The notes: generated by a model not told the origin, from the letters alone. A DNA stretch of 64,000 nt from Caulobacter sp. 17J80-11 (GCF_014349105.1 NZ_JACSJI010000001.1:398659-462658); one strand, 5' to 3'. Shown: positions 26,563 through 37,894, counted from the first letter of the stretch. Made by a program: numbers and translations.

Positions 26563-27264
26563 TCACCAGCTCTCGCCGAAGGGCCGCGCCTCGATCTCGA
26601 ACGACCAGGCCGAGCGCGGCTGGGCGACCAGCCAGGCGGCGTTGGCCGCCACGTCGTCGGGTTGGACGAAGAAGGAGGCCGGCTTGTCCGGCATGGCGGC
26701 GCGGGTGCGCGGCAGGTCGACGACGCCGTCCACGACGATGAGGGCGACGTGGATCCCGGCCGGCCACAGCAGCCGGGCCAGCGACTCGCACAGGCTGCGC
26801 TGGGCCGCCTTGGCCGGCGCGAAGGCCGCGGTCTTGATCCCGCCCCGGCGCGAGGCTGTGGCGCCGGTGACGATGATCGCGCCGGCGCCCTTCGCCTTCA
26901 TCGCCGGCGCCACCTGCTGGGCGCAGAGCAGCAGGCCCAGCGCGTTCACCCGCCAGGCGGCCTCGAACTGGGCGGGGGTGATCTCCTCGGCCGAGCCCCA
27001 CACGCCGGACCCGGCGTTGTAGGCCAGCACGGCCGGCTCGCCGAGGTCGTGGCGGATGGCGGCGAAGGCTTCGCCCACGGCGCGCGCCTCGCCCACGTCG
27101 CAGGCGTAGGCTCGGCTGTCGGGTAGTTCGGCGGCCAGCGCGGTGGTGTGGTCCAGCCCGCGCGCCAGCAGCGCCGTCGCATAGCCGTCGTCGGAGAAGC
27201 GCCGGGCCAGGGCCGCCCCGTTGCCTTCACCCACGCCGACCACCACGCAGACCGGTTTGTCCAT
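26563..27264 (-). CDS. Short-chain dehydrogenase/reductase with Phe in place of catalytic Tyr
   Basis: 233 residues from ATG 27264 after GGAG; the frame runs on to 28185 but that part is antisense to the glucosidase. The dinucleotide motif is VVVGVGEGNGAALARRF, a variant of TGxxxGxG. LAYNAGSG corresponds to the NNAG motif, and VTGATASRRGG to the catalytic Ser strand. The usual YxxxK appears as FAPAK, so the proton-donor Tyr is Phe. The C-terminus reads WSFEIEARPFGESW. Classical SDR oxidoreduction would be impaired; the protein may be a divergent SDR subfamily. It follows the glucosidase gene on the same strand after a 50-base gap. Confidence 0.82.
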   Translation of the reverse strand: MDKPVCVVVGVGEGNGAALARRFSDDGYATALLARGLDHTTALAAELPDSRAYACDVGEARAVGEAFAAIRHDLGEPAVLAYNAGSGVWGSAEEITPAQFEAAWRVNALGLLLCAQQVAPAMKAKGAGAIIVTGATASRRGGIKTAAFAPAKAAQRSLCESLARLLWPAGIHVALIVVDGVVDLPRTRAAMPDKPASFFVQPDDVAANAAWLVAQPRSAWSFEIEARPFGESW

Positions 27265-27314
27265 GACGCGCTCCATCGCCTGTCGCGCATCAACCCGCGG
27301 CCGCGCGGTCGGGA

Positions 27315-29408
27315 TCAGGCGTGATCGTCGCGGACGACCTGGATCGGGCCTCGGCCCTCCACGCGGACTTCGCCGTCCTCGTCCCGCTCGAAACAGCAGT
27401 CGACCGGCGCGCCGGCCACCTGCGTCTGCAGCCGCAGCCGGTTCACGCCGGCGGGCAGGGTCGGGCGCGCGATCCGCAGGGTGCGCGCGAAGCCGTCGGG
27501 CCGAAGGCCGAGCAGGGCGCTGGCCATGTAGGGCAGGGCGCCGGCCGACCAGGCCTGCAGCGGATCGGCGTAGGGGCAGCGACCGGGAAACAGGCCGGGC
27601 TCGCGCTGCACGCCGACGAAGAACTCGGGCAGGCGGGTCATGCTGAAATAGCCGGCGGCGGCCAGCACGCCTTCGAAGATCTTCAGCGCGGTGTCCGTAT
27701 GCCCGTAGTCGACGAGGCCGGTCACGATCAGCGAATTGTCGAACGGCCAAACGCTGCCCAGGTGATAGTGCACCGGGTTGTAGGCCCGTGACCGGTTCGA
27801 GAGCGTGCGCACGCCCCAACCGCAGAACAGGTCTTCGCGCAGAAGCCGCGCCGCCAGCGGGGCGGCCTTGTCCGATGGCGCGATCCCGCCCCAGAGCGCG
27901 TGGCCGGCGTTGGAGGTGACCGAGCGGACCTGCCGGCCGTCGCGCTCCAGCGCCAGGCAGTAGCAGTCCTCGTCCTCCATCCAGAAGGCCCGGTCGAAGC
28001 GCCCCGCCAGCGCCTGGGCCTGCGCCTCCAGCCCCGCCGCCCGCGCGGTGTCGCCGGCCCGCGCGAACAGCTCGGCCGAAAGGGTCAGGGCCTTGAAGGC
28101 GCAGGCCTGCACCTCCACCAGGGCCAGCGGCGGGTCGGGCAGACCGCCGTCCTCGCGCCGGACCGCTGAGGCGGAATCCTTCCATGCCTGGTTGATCGGC
28201 CCTTCGGGGGTGACCCCGTCATAGTCGAGAAAGCCCTCCAGCCCGTCCGTCATGCGTGCCTGCAGCCAGGCCAGGGCCGCTTCGGCCGCCTCGCGTAGTT
28301 CGAGGAACAGGTCCAGCCGGCCGGTCCAGCGCGCGTGCAGTCCCAGCAGGACCAGGAACAGCGGCGTGGAATCGACCGACTGGTAGCCCGGCGTGAACGG
28401 TATGGCGCCCAGGCGGGCCATTTCGCCGACCCGCAGCTCGTGCAGGATCTTGCCCGGCTCCTCGCCGGTGCGCGGATCGAAACGGCGTCCCTGCCAGCGG
28501 GCCAGCGCGCGCAGCGTGCCGGCCGCGATCTCCGGGTCGAAGGCCAGGCTCTGTATCGCGGCGGTGATGCTGTCGCGGCCGAACAGGGCGACGAACCAGG
28601 GCAGGCCGCCGGCCACGTAGTCGGGATCGCGCCCGCTCTGCAGCATCCGCAAATCGCTGAGCGAACGCTCGATCGCGACGTTGAGGCGGGCGTCGTCGCT
28701 GTGCAGCCAGCCGGCCGGGGCGGGGCCCTTGCGGGCGCGCGGCGCGGCTCTCGGCGCGTCGGCCGAGCGTTCGCCCAACCGGAGCTCGAGGGTCAGATCG
28801 ACGGCTTCCTGCGGAGCCAGGGTGAAGGCGAAGTGAGCCGCCGTCTCGCCGCCGGGGGCCTCGGCGAAGCGCGGGGGGCGCGAAAACCGCAGCGCCATGC
28901 GCCGGACCGTCCGGTCGGCGCCGTCGTAGCGCATCAGCATCCGCCGGCCCCGCCGTCGCGGCGGGCGCAGTTGGCCGGCCGACGCGGGCGCGTAGCCGCG
29001 CACCTCGAACAGGTCCTCGAACCGGCCGCCGAAGCTCAGGGTCAGCGGCGCGTGGAGGGGCTCGGTCATGAAGTTGCGGATCCGCAGCCGCTCGACCAGG
29101 GCGGCGCGGTCGGGGTCCAGCGTCCGCTCCCACCGCACGCCTATGCTCTGCTGCTCGACGAAGCCGTGGTCGGTGGTGAAACGGTTGTTGGCCAGCTCCA
29201 GCACCGCCATGGCGCCGCGCGCGGAGCTGGACATCAGCGCCATCGGCGGCTGGCCGCCCAGGGTCAGTTCGTAGCGCTGCAGGTAACGGCTGTCCCGGAA
29301 GAACAGGCCGAAGCCGTCGTCGTTGCCGGCCGGGACGGCGCCGTCGGCGCGCGCGACCAGGAACAGCTCGCCGGCCTTGATCATCACCGGCTGGACCACT
29401 TCGGTCAT
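27315..29408 (-). CDS. Amylo-alpha-1,6-glucosidase/debranching-type glycoside hydrolase
   Basis: 697 residues from ATG 29408. GTG 29450 is an alternative start, because AGGCG precedes it and no good ribosome site precedes the ATG. The N-terminal third is a beta-sandwich of the glycogen-debranching N-terminal type (NDDGFGLFFRDSRYLQRYELTLGGQPP... ERLRIRNFMTEPLHAPLTLSFGG). The C-terminal part is an (alpha/alpha)6 barrel: AGGLPWFVALFGRDSITAAIQSLAFDPEIA, FTPGYQSVDSTPLFLVLLG, EGFLDYDG, and SNAGHALWGGIAP. FGRDSI and YQSVDST contain likely substrate-binding acids. The family acts on alpha-glucans or glycosylglycerates; the exact substrate is open. Divergent from the ArsR-methyltransferase gene. Confidence 0.87.
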   Translation of the reverse strand: MTEVVQPVMIKAGELFLVARADGAVPAGNDDGFGLFFRDSRYLQRYELTLGGQPPMALMSSSARGAMAVLELANNRFTTDHGFVEQQSIGVRWERTLDPDRAALVERLRIRNFMTEPLHAPLTLSFGGRFEDLFEVRGYAPASAGQLRPPRRRGRRMLMRYDGADRTVRRMALRFSRPPRFAEAPGGETAAHFAFTLAPQEAVDLTLELRLGERSADAPRAAPRARKGPAPAGWLHSDDARLNVAIERSLSDLRMLQSGRDPDYVAGGLPWFVALFGRDSITAAIQSLAFDPEIAAGTLRALARWQGRRFDPRTGEEPGKILHELRVGEMARLGAIPFTPGYQSVDSTPLFLVLLGLHARWTGRLDLFLELREAAEAALAWLQARMTDGLEGFLDYDGVTPEGPINQAWKDSASAVRREDGGLPDPPLALVEVQACAFKALTLSAELFARAGDTARAAGLEAQAQALAGRFDRAFWMEDEDCYCLALERDGRQVRSVTSNAGHALWGGIAPSDKAAPLAARLLREDLFCGWGVRTLSNRSRAYNPVHYHLGSVWPFDNSLIVTGLVDYGHTDTALKIFEGVLAAAGYFSMTRLPEFFVGVQREPGLFPGRCPYADPLQAWSAGALPYMASALLGLRPDGFARTLRIARPTLPAGVNRLRLQTQVAGAPVDCCFERDEDGEVRVEGRGPIQVVRDDHA

Positions 29409-29573
29409 GAAGGCGAGTTCGGATGCTCGCCGCCGTTCGCTGGGGTTCACGACAGGGCGCCTCGGCACGTCGGTTCGTGCGTGGCGAACCCGACCCGCCG
29501 CCGCTGCGTTGCCGCGCGACGGGATTTCTTGTGTCAGCGGCGCACGAACGCCTTGGCTGGCGCGCCTTTCCAC

Positions 29574-29604
29574 TTGCCATAAGCATATAAAGATATCTTT
29601 ATAT
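29574..29604 (+). promoter_or_regulatory. Candidate promoter for the methionine-cycle operon
   Basis: TTGCCA (29574-29579) followed after 18 bases by TTTATA (29598-29603; TTATAT one base on). The predicted transcription start falls on or next to the A of ATG 29610, which would give a leaderless mRNA. The -10 lies inside the palindrome at 29583-29606. Confidence 0.5.
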
Positions 29605-29606
29605 GC
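29583..29606. promoter_or_regulatory. Perfect 24-bp palindrome, probable ArsR/SahR-type operator
   Basis: The half-site GCATATAAAGAT is followed immediately by its exact reverse complement. It lies three bases before the start codon of the ArsR-methyltransferase gene, and covers the candidate -10. ArsR-family dimers bind such AT-rich palindromes. Location implies autorepression of the metF-metH operon, and possibly control of the divergent glucosidase gene. Confidence 0.8.
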
Positions 29607-29609
29607 CCC

Positions 29610-30572
29610 ATGAGCCTGAACGCTGATGAAGCTGTCGAAGTCCTGCGCGCCGCCGGTGAGCCCACGCGCCTGCGCATCCTAGCCCTGCTGGCGGCCGAAG
29701 AGCTGTCGGTGATGGAGTTGTCGCGGATTCTCGACCAGAGCCAACCACGCGTTTCACGGCATCTGAAGCTGATGAGCGAAGCGGGGCTGATCGAGCGATT
29801 CCCCGACGGCGCCTGGGTGTTCTACCGCCTCGCCACCGACGGCCCGCGCCGGCGCCTGGCCGACGCGGTGCTGGACCTGCTGCATGACGACGGACAGCCC
29901 GACCGCGACTTCCAGCGCCTGGGCGAGGTCCGCACCGAGCGCGAGGCCGCGGCGGCGGAGTACTTTGAGCGGATCGCCCCGCGCTGGGACGAGATCCGCT
30001 CGCTCTACGTGCCGGAAAATGCGGTGGAGGCGGCCATCGACCGCGCCGCCGGTCCGGGCCCGTTCGAGCGGGTGGTGGACCTCGGCACCGGCTCGGGCCG
30101 GATGCTGACCCTGCTGGGCCGCCGCGCCAAGATGTCGGTCGGCCTCGACCTCAGCCAGCACATGCTCAACATCGCCCGCGCCAACGTCGCGCGCGCGGGC
30201 CTGGAGAAGGTCGAACTGCGCCACGGCGACATCTTCGCCACCCGCCTGCCGGCCCACAGCGCCGACCTCGTGGTCGTGCACCAGGTGCTGCACTACCTGT
30301 CTGACCCGGCCGCCGCGGTGGCCGAGGCGGCGCGCCTGGTGCGCCCGGGCGGACGGCTGCTGGTCGTCGACTTCGCGCCTCACGCGCTGGAATTCCTGCG
30401 CACCGACCACCAGCACCGCCGCCTCGGCTTCGCCGACGACGAGATGGACCGCTGGCTGGAGGAAGCCGATCTCGACCGCGTCGAGCCGGTCGAACTGGCC
30501 CCCGACCGCGAGGGCCTCACCGTGAAGATCTGGACCGGCCTGCGCGCGCAGGCCGAAAGGAGCGCCGCATGA
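29610..30572 (+). CDS. ArsR-family regulator fused to SAM-dependent methyltransferase (SahR-like)
   Basis: 320 residues. Residues 5-85 are an ArsR winged helix (VLRAAGEPTRLRILALL, LSRILDQSQPRVSRHLKLMSEAGLIERF, GAWVFYRL). Residues about 115-310 are a class I methyltransferase (VVDLGTGSGRML at 155-166, GLDLSQHMLNIARANV, DLVVVHQVLHYLSDP, LVRPGGRLLVVDFAPH). Proteins of this design lie next to methionine-cycle genes in Proteobacteria; SahR is the known ArsR-type repressor that responds to S-adenosylhomocysteine. The methyltransferase part may act as an SAH/SAM sensor rather than an enzyme; this is inference. No ribosome-binding site precedes ATG 29610. The stop overlaps metF by four bases (ATGA). 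Confidence 0.9.
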   Translation: MSLNADEAVEVLRAAGEPTRLRILALLAAEELSVMELSRILDQSQPRVSRHLKLMSEAGLIERFPDGAWVFYRLATDGPRRRLADAVLDLLHDDGQPDRDFQRLGEVRTEREAAAAEYFERIAPRWDEIRSLYVPENAVEAAIDRAAGPGPFERVVDLGTGSGRMLTLLGRRAKMSVGLDLSQHMLNIARANVARAGLEKVELRHGDIFATRLPAHSADLVVVHQVLHYLSDPAAAVAEAARLVRPGGRLLVVDFAPHALEFLRTDHQHRRLGFADDEMDRWLEEADLDRVEPVELAPDREGLTVKIWTGLRAQAERSAA

Positions 30573-31507
30573 GCCTGGCCGCCGCCCGCGCCCTGCTTCT
30601 CTCGCCGCTCGGCCCTGTCGCCCGGGCCGGCGGCCGCGAGCACGGGGAAGTGAAGGTCTCCTTCGAGTTCTTCCCGCCGAAGACCGACGAGGCCGAAGCC
30701 AACCTGTGGAATTCGATCCGGCGGCTGGAGCCGTTGGGCCCGTCCTTCGTTTCGGTCACCTACGGCGCAGGCGGCTCGACCCGCGAGCGCACCCACCGCA
30801 CCGTGCGCCGCATCCTGGACGAGACCTGCCTGCAACCCGCCGCCCACCTGACCTGCGTGGAAGCCTCCCGGGGCGAGGTCGACGACGTCGCGCGCGCCTA
30901 CTGGGACGCGGGCGTGCGCCACATCGTGTCCCTGCGCGGCGATCCGCCGGGCGGGACGGGCGTGGGCGGCGTCTACGTTCCTCCCGCGGACGGCTACGCC
31001 AACGCCACCGAGCTGACCGCCGCGCTGGCGCGCATCGCGCCGTTCGAGATCAGCGTCGGGGTCTATCCTGAGAAGCATCCGGAGAGCCCGTCGATCGACC
31101 ACGACCTCGACGTGCTGAAGGCCAAGATCGACGCCGGCGCGACCCGGGCGATCAGCCAGTTCTTCTTCGACATCGACGCCTTCCTGCGCTTCGTCGACCG
31201 CGCGCGCGCGGCCGGGATCACCATCCCGATCGTGCCGGGCGTCATGCCGGTGACCAACTTCAAGGGCCTGTGCCGCATGTCCGAGAGCTGCCAGGCCTCG
31301 GTGCCGGCCTGGCTGGCCAACCTGTTCGACGGCCTGGACGACGATCCCGACACCCGCCGTCTGCTGGCCAGCTCGGTGGCGGCGGAGATGTGCGCGCGGC
31401 TGGAGGAGGAGGGCTTCTCCGAGTTCCACTTCTACACGCTCAATCGCGCCGACCTGGTCTACGCCATCTGCCGGGTGCTGGGCGTGCGCGAGAAGGTTCA
31501 CGCATGA
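30569..31507 (+). CDS. metF: 5,10-methylenetetrahydrofolate reductase
   Basis: 312 residues. The first 25 residues are a variable extension; the enzyme core starts at [15 protein letters not shown]. It reduces methylene-THF to 5-methyl-THF with FAD and NAD(P)H, supplying the methyl group to MetH. Family motifs are [68 protein letters not shown], and [16 protein letters not shown]. The length fits the bacterial catalytic domain alone. It overlaps both the ArsR-methyltransferase gene and the homocysteine methyltransferase gene by four bases, forming one tightly coupled operon. Confidence 0.95.
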   Translation: MSLAAARALLLSPLGPVARAGGREHGEVKVSFEFFPPKTDEAEANLWNSIRRLEPLGPSFVSVTYGAGGSTRERTHRTVRRILDETCLQPAAHLTCVEASRGEVDDVARAYWDAGVRHIVSLRGDPPGGTGVGGVYVPPADGYANATELTAALARIAPFEISVGVYPEKHPESPSIDHDLDVLKAKIDAGATRAISQFFFDIDAFLRFVDRARAAGITIPIVPGVMPVTNFKGLCRMSESCQASVPAWLANLFDGLDDDPDTRRLLASSVAAEMCARLEEEGFSEFHFYTLNRADLVYAICRVLGVREKVHA

Positions 31508-32567
31508 CCCGCGCCGATCGCGTCGCCGCGCTGAAGGCCGCCGCCCGCGAGCGGATCCTGATCCTGGACGGCTCCTGGGGCGTGATGTTCCAGCGCATGG
31601 GCCTGTCGGAAGACGACTTCCGGGGGCAGCGCTTCGCTGAGCATCCGCATCCGCTGAAGGGCGACAACGACCTGCTGTGCCTGACCCGGCCCGACGCCGT
31701 GGCCGGCCTGCACGACGCCTATTTCGAGGCCGGCGCCGACATCGCCTCGACCAACACCTTCAACGCCACCGCGATCAGCCAGGCGGACTACGCGCTCGAG
31801 GCGGCGGTGACGGACATCAACCTGGCCGCCGCGAAGCTGGCGCGCGAGAGCGCCGACCGCTGGACCGAGAAGACGCCGCAAAAGCCGCGCTTCGTCGCCG
31901 GCTCGCTGGGACCGCTGAACCGCACCCTGTCGATCAGCCCGGACGTCAACGACCCGGCCGCCCGCGGCGTGACCTGGGACCAGGTCTACGCCGCCTACAC
32001 CGAGCAGGCCCGCGCCCTGCACGAGGGCGGCATCGACGTCTTCCTGGTCGAGACCATCTTCGACACGCTGAACGCCAAGGCGGCGATCAAGGCCATCCTC
32101 GACCTCGAGGACCAGGGCTACGAGCCCCTGCCGATCTGGATCTCCGGCACCATCACCGACCGCTCGGGCCGCACCCTGTCGGGCCAGACGGTCGAGGCGT
32201 TCTGGAACTCCATCCGCCACGCCAGGCCGTGGGCCGTGGGCCTGAACTGCGCGCTGGGCGCGGAGCTGATGCGTCCGCACCTCGCCGAACTCGCGCGCGT
32301 GGCCGACACCCTGATCGGCGGCTATCCCAACGCCGGCCTGCCCAACGCCATGGGCGAGTACGACGAGGGCCCGGGCGAGACCTCCGGCTTCCTCGGCGAA
32401 TGGGCCGGCAGCGGGCTGGTCAACATCCTGGGCGGCTGCTGCGGCACCACCCCGGACCACATCCGCGCCATCGCGAAAGCCGTCGCCGACGTGAAGCCGC
32501 GCGCCGTCCCGGAGCGCCCGCGCGCCATGCGCCTGTCGGGCCTCGAGCCGTTCGAACTGGTGAGCTG

Positions 32568-32568
<1 letters not shown>
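31504..32568 (+). CDS. metH: Methionine synthase, homocysteine-binding subunit (split MetH, N-terminal part)
   Basis: 354 residues from ATG 31504; corresponds to the first module of full-length Met[22 protein letters not shown] and [18 protein letters not shown] open the barrel. The zinc cysteines that activate homocysteine are Cys249 (VGLNCALGA) and Cys312-Cys313 ([13 protein letters not shown]). The second MetH gene begins one base into the stop codon (TGATG), so both halves should be made in equal amounts and assemble. A split at exactly this domain border is known in some alphaproteobacteria; it is not a frameshift, because the downstream part has its own in-phase start and the break is clean. 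Confidence 0.93.
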
Positions 32569-35231
<2,663 letters not shown>

Positions 35232-35235
35232 GTCA

Positions 35236-35258
35236 CCTTCTCCCGCAAGGGGAGAGGG
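35236..35258. repeat. Pyrimidine-rich hairpin between convergent metH and hypothetical gene
   Basis: CCTTCTCCC (35236-35244) pairs with GGGAGAGGG (35250-35258), with one G-T pair and a GCAAG loop. Same style as hairpins at 1807, 55208, 62594 and 62755. May act as a weak terminator. Confidence 0.55.
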
Positions 35259-35267
35259 GACGGAGAG

Positions 35268-35810
35268 TTACGACTTCGGCCGCCCCACGGGGCCGTCGGC
35301 CTCGCCGCCGTGCTCGACGGAAGCGTTCAGGCGGAAGATGTCCTTGCGGCCTGCCAGGCGCTGCGCGGCGTGCTCGCAGCGGGGCGGCAACTGCCAGGCC
35401 AGGTAGGAGTCGGCGGCCAGCTGGTGGTCGACCTTGCGGGCCTCGTCCCACTTCTTCCAGCCGTCTTCGCGCTCGGCCATGGCGCGCTTGCGCCCGGCCT
35501 CGGTCTTGCCTTCCGGCGCGGCGTCCAGCGCCGTCTCGTAACCGGCGAGGTAGGCCCTGCCGATCTTGGTCTGGGCCTCGTCCAGCGGCAGCTTGTCCTG
35601 AACCCGCTCGGCCAGGTCCATGTGGCCGCTCAGCACGCCGTAGCACCAGGCCACGAAGCCGAAGTCGTCGGCCGGCGCGCCCTGCGGCAGGATATCCGCG
35701 GCCGGGCTGGGCGGGGCGGCGTCAGCCGCGCGGGTCGAGACCGGGGCGTCCGACGTCGCAGCGGCGGGATCGGCGAAGAGCAGGGCGAGCGCGAGCAGGG
35801 TGGCGGCCAT
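35268..35810 (-). CDS. Exported hypothetical protein
   Basis: 180 residues from ATG 35810, starting with a short signal segment (MAATLLALALLFADPAAA). The frame runs far upstream, antisense to the TerB-J gene, but without gene character. A Pro/Ala-rich linker is followed by a helical domain (DDFGFVAWCYGVLSGHMDLAERVQDKLPLDEAQTKIGRAYLAGYETAL... LAADSYLAWQLPPRCEHAAQRLAGR) with two cysteines. No family recognised. It converges on metH. Confidence 0.7.
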   Translation of the reverse strand: MAATLLALALLFADPAAATSDAPVSTRAADAAPPSPAADILPQGAPADDFGFVAWCYGVLSGHMDLAERVQDKLPLDEAQTKIGRAYLAGYETALDAAPEGKTEAGRKRAMAEREDGWKKWDEARKVDHQLAADSYLAWQLPPRCEHAAQRLAGRKDIFRLNASVEHGGEADGPVGRPKS

Positions 35811-35972
35811 GCGGCGTGGATCCTTCTCAAAGCGCGCGTAGCCGTGCGGGCGCGCGCCATGGCATCTTGCCCGAAGCGTCGGGAGACGCCAACTGGAACG
35901 GTCGAGCTTGGCCTGAGTTCCGCGGGGGGCGGAGGTCATCGGAAGGCCGCAATCGTGGGGTGGGCTTAAGTC

Positions 35973-36665
35973 ATGGGGTTCTGGAGCACGATCGCGCGCC
36001 TGGCCGTCCGTCGCGTCGACGCGGCGGAGTGCGCCGAGTGTCCGCCCGGCCTGCCGGGCCAGGACCCGGCCTTCACCACCGCGGTGACCGCGCTGGGAGC
36101 CAAGCTGGCCAAGGCCGACGGGCGCGCCGACGCAGCCGAATTCGCCGTCTTCGCCGAGGTGTTCCAGCCCGAGGCCGGGGCCGAGCGCGACGTGCGCCGG
36201 CTCTACAACCTCGCCCGCCAGACCACCCAGGGCTACGAGAGCTACGCGCGGCGTCTCGCCAAGCGCTACCGCAACTGCCCGCAGCTGCTGGAGGACGTGG
36301 TCGACGGCCTGTTCCATATCGCCGCCGCCGACGGGGTCGGCTCGCCCGAAGAGTTCGTCTACCTGGAGCGGGTGAGCGGGCTGTTCGGCGTCTCGCCGAT
36401 GGTTTTCCGGCGCATCCGGGCCACCCATTTCGGCCCCGAGGCCGATGACCCGTACGTGGTGCTGGGCGTCGCCCCGGACGTCTCCGACGCCGAGCTGCAG
36501 GCGGCGCGCCGGCGGCTGCTGGCCGAAACCCACCCCGACAAGGTCCGGGCGCGCGGCTTGCCCCACGAATTCGTCGAGGTCTTCACCGCCAAAGCGGCCG
36601 CCATCAACGCCGCCTTCGACGCCGCCATGGCCGAGCGCCGGCAGTTCGCCGGCCAACTCGCCTAA
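35973..36665 (+). CDS. TerB-like and J-domain protein (DjlA-like)
   Basis: 230 residues. Residues about 33-150 are a TerB/DjlA-type helical domain (LGAKLAKADGRADAAEFAVFAEVFQ, LEDVVDGLFHIAAADGVGSPEEFVYLERVSGLFGV). Residues about 158-225 are a J domain with the HPD motif at 187-189 (LLAETHPDKV), which stimulates DnaK ATPase. This pairing is that of DjlA, although the usual N-terminal membrane anchor is weak here (MGFWSTIARLAVRRV). Likely a cytoplasmic or membrane-associated co-chaperone. Divergent from the hypothetical gene at 35810. Confidence 0.9.
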   Translation: MGFWSTIARLAVRRVDAAECAECPPGLPGQDPAFTTAVTALGAKLAKADGRADAAEFAVFAEVFQPEAGAERDVRRLYNLARQTTQGYESYARRLAKRYRNCPQLLEDVVDGLFHIAAADGVGSPEEFVYLERVSGLFGVSPMVFRRIRATHFGPEADDPYVVLGVAPDVSDAELQAARRRLLAETHPDKVRARGLPHEFVEVFTAKAAAINAAFDAAMAERRQFAGQLA

Positions 36666-36779
36666 GCGGCCCACCGCTCAGCCCGAACGTTCGCCTTTTC
36701 CATGCGTTCGGATTGACGGGAGGCGTTACGAGACCGACATAATTGCTGAGCGCCGGGCGGCGCTCGTGCGAGGTGAGCC

Positions 36780-37118
36780 ATGGATACCACGACGCGTATC
36801 AGCCTGCGGAGCACGTTCGGCCCCGGTCGGGTCGAGCGCGGCGATCCGGTGAGGCGGGGTCTGGCTTGGCTCGGCGGCCTGTTCGCGGCCGGCGCGGCCC
36901 TGACCATCGGTGCGGTGCTGGCGGTGTTCACGGCCGTGGCGGTCACGGTTTTCGCCCTGTTCGCCAGCGTGCTGGTCTTCCTGGCCGGCCTGGCTTTCCG
37001 CGCCCGTCGGATGACCTACGTCCGCGCCCGCGCCGCCGGCCCTGGCGGCACGGTGCTGGAAGCCCGCAAGGTGGGCCACTCCTGGGTCGCCTACGGCTGG
37101 GACCGTTCGGCCCGCTGA
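36780..37118 (+). CDS. Small membrane protein
   Basis: 112 residues from ATG 36780 after GAGGTGAG. A basic N-terminus precedes a long hydrophobic stretch (about 28-72, GLAWLGGLFAAGAALTIGAVLAVFTAVAVTV...) that makes two transmembrane helices in hairpin. A short C-terminal cytoplasmic part ends VLEARKVGHSWVAYGWDRSAR. No family recognised. The amidase gene follows 20 bases downstream and may be co-transcribed. Confidence 0.65.
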   Translation: MDTTTRISLRSTFGPGRVERGDPVRRGLAWLGGLFAAGAALTIGAVLAVFTAVAVTVFALFASVLVFLAGLAFRARRMTYVRARAAGPGGTVLEARKVGHSWVAYGWDRSAR

Positions 37119-37138
37119 TCCTCTTTTAGATTTCCGCC

Positions 37139-37894
37139 GTGTCCACCATCGAACTGATCGACGCGCCTTCGCCCAACTTCGACGAGCGGCGCGCGCCGCC
37201 GGACATGGTCGTCCTGCACTACACCGGCATGCGCTCGGGGCAGGAGGCGATCGACCGCCTGCGCGACCCGGCCGCCAAGGTCTCCGCCCACTACGTCGTC
37301 GAGGAGGACGGGCGCATCTTCCGCCTGGTGCCGGAGGAGCGGCGCGCCTGGCACGCCGGCAAGTCGTTCTGGAAGGGCGAGACTGACTGCAACGCCGCCT
37401 CCATCGGCGTGGAGATCGTCAATCCCGGCCATGAGTTCGGCTATCGCGCCTTCCCGGACGCCCAGATCGAGGCGGTGATCCGCCTGCTCGACGAAATACG
37501 CATTCGCTGGACCGTGCCGGACTGCCGCATCCTGGGCCATTCCGACGTCGCGCCGTCCCGCAAGGAGGACCCCGGCGAGCTGTTTCCCTGGAAGCGGCTG
37601 GCCGGCGCCGGCCACGGCCTGTGGTTCGAGCCGGCGCCCGCGCCGGGCCCGGCCCTGAAGGTCGGCGACAACGGCGTGGGCGTCTTCGCCCTGCAGGCCG
37701 GCCTGCACCGGCTGGGCTACGAGCCGCTGCCCTCGGGCGAATACGACCAGGAGACCGCCACCGTGGTCACCGCCTTCCAGCGCCACTGGCGGCCCGACCG
37801 GGTCGACGGCGTGGCCGACGGCGAGACCCGCGCCCGTCTGATGGGCCTGCTGCAACTGGCCTCGGCGGAGTCGGTGACCGGGGTTCTGACCTAA
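37139..37894 (+). CDS. N-acetylmuramoyl-L-alanine amidase (AmiD type) with peptidoglycan-binding domain
   Basis: 251 residues from GTG 37139. Amidase_2 domain with zinc ligands His27 (VVLHYTGM), His134 (ILGHSDVAPSRKEDPG) and Asp144; Glu92 (SIGVEIVNPG) is the likely catalytic acid. The C-terminal 80 residues form a PG_binding_1 domain (LKVGDNGVGVFALQAGLHRLGYEPLPSGEYDQETATVVTAFQRHW). It cleaves the MurNAc-L-Ala bond in peptidoglycan or recycled muropeptides. No signal peptide is visible, so it is either cytoplasmic (AmpD-like recycling) or exported by an unusual route. It lies directly upstream of rnpB and the dcw cluster. Confidence 0.9.
   Translation: MSTIELIDAPSPNFDERRAPPDMVVLHYTGMRSGQEAIDRLRDPAAKVSAHYVVEEDGRIFRLVPEERRAWHAGKSFWKGETDCNAASIGVEIVNPGHEFGYRAFPDAQIEAVIRLLDEIRIRWTVPDCRILGHSDVAPSRKEDPGELFPWKRLAGAGHGLWFEPAPAPGPALKVGDNGVGVFALQAGLHRLGYEPLPSGEYDQETATVVTAFQRHWRPDRVDGVADGETRARLMGLLQLASAESVTGVLT

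Noticed and set aside
29300..29609. SAM or cobalamin riboswitch ahead of the methionine operon
   Set aside because: No room for a leader and no conserved riboswitch core; the palindrome and promoter abut the start codon.
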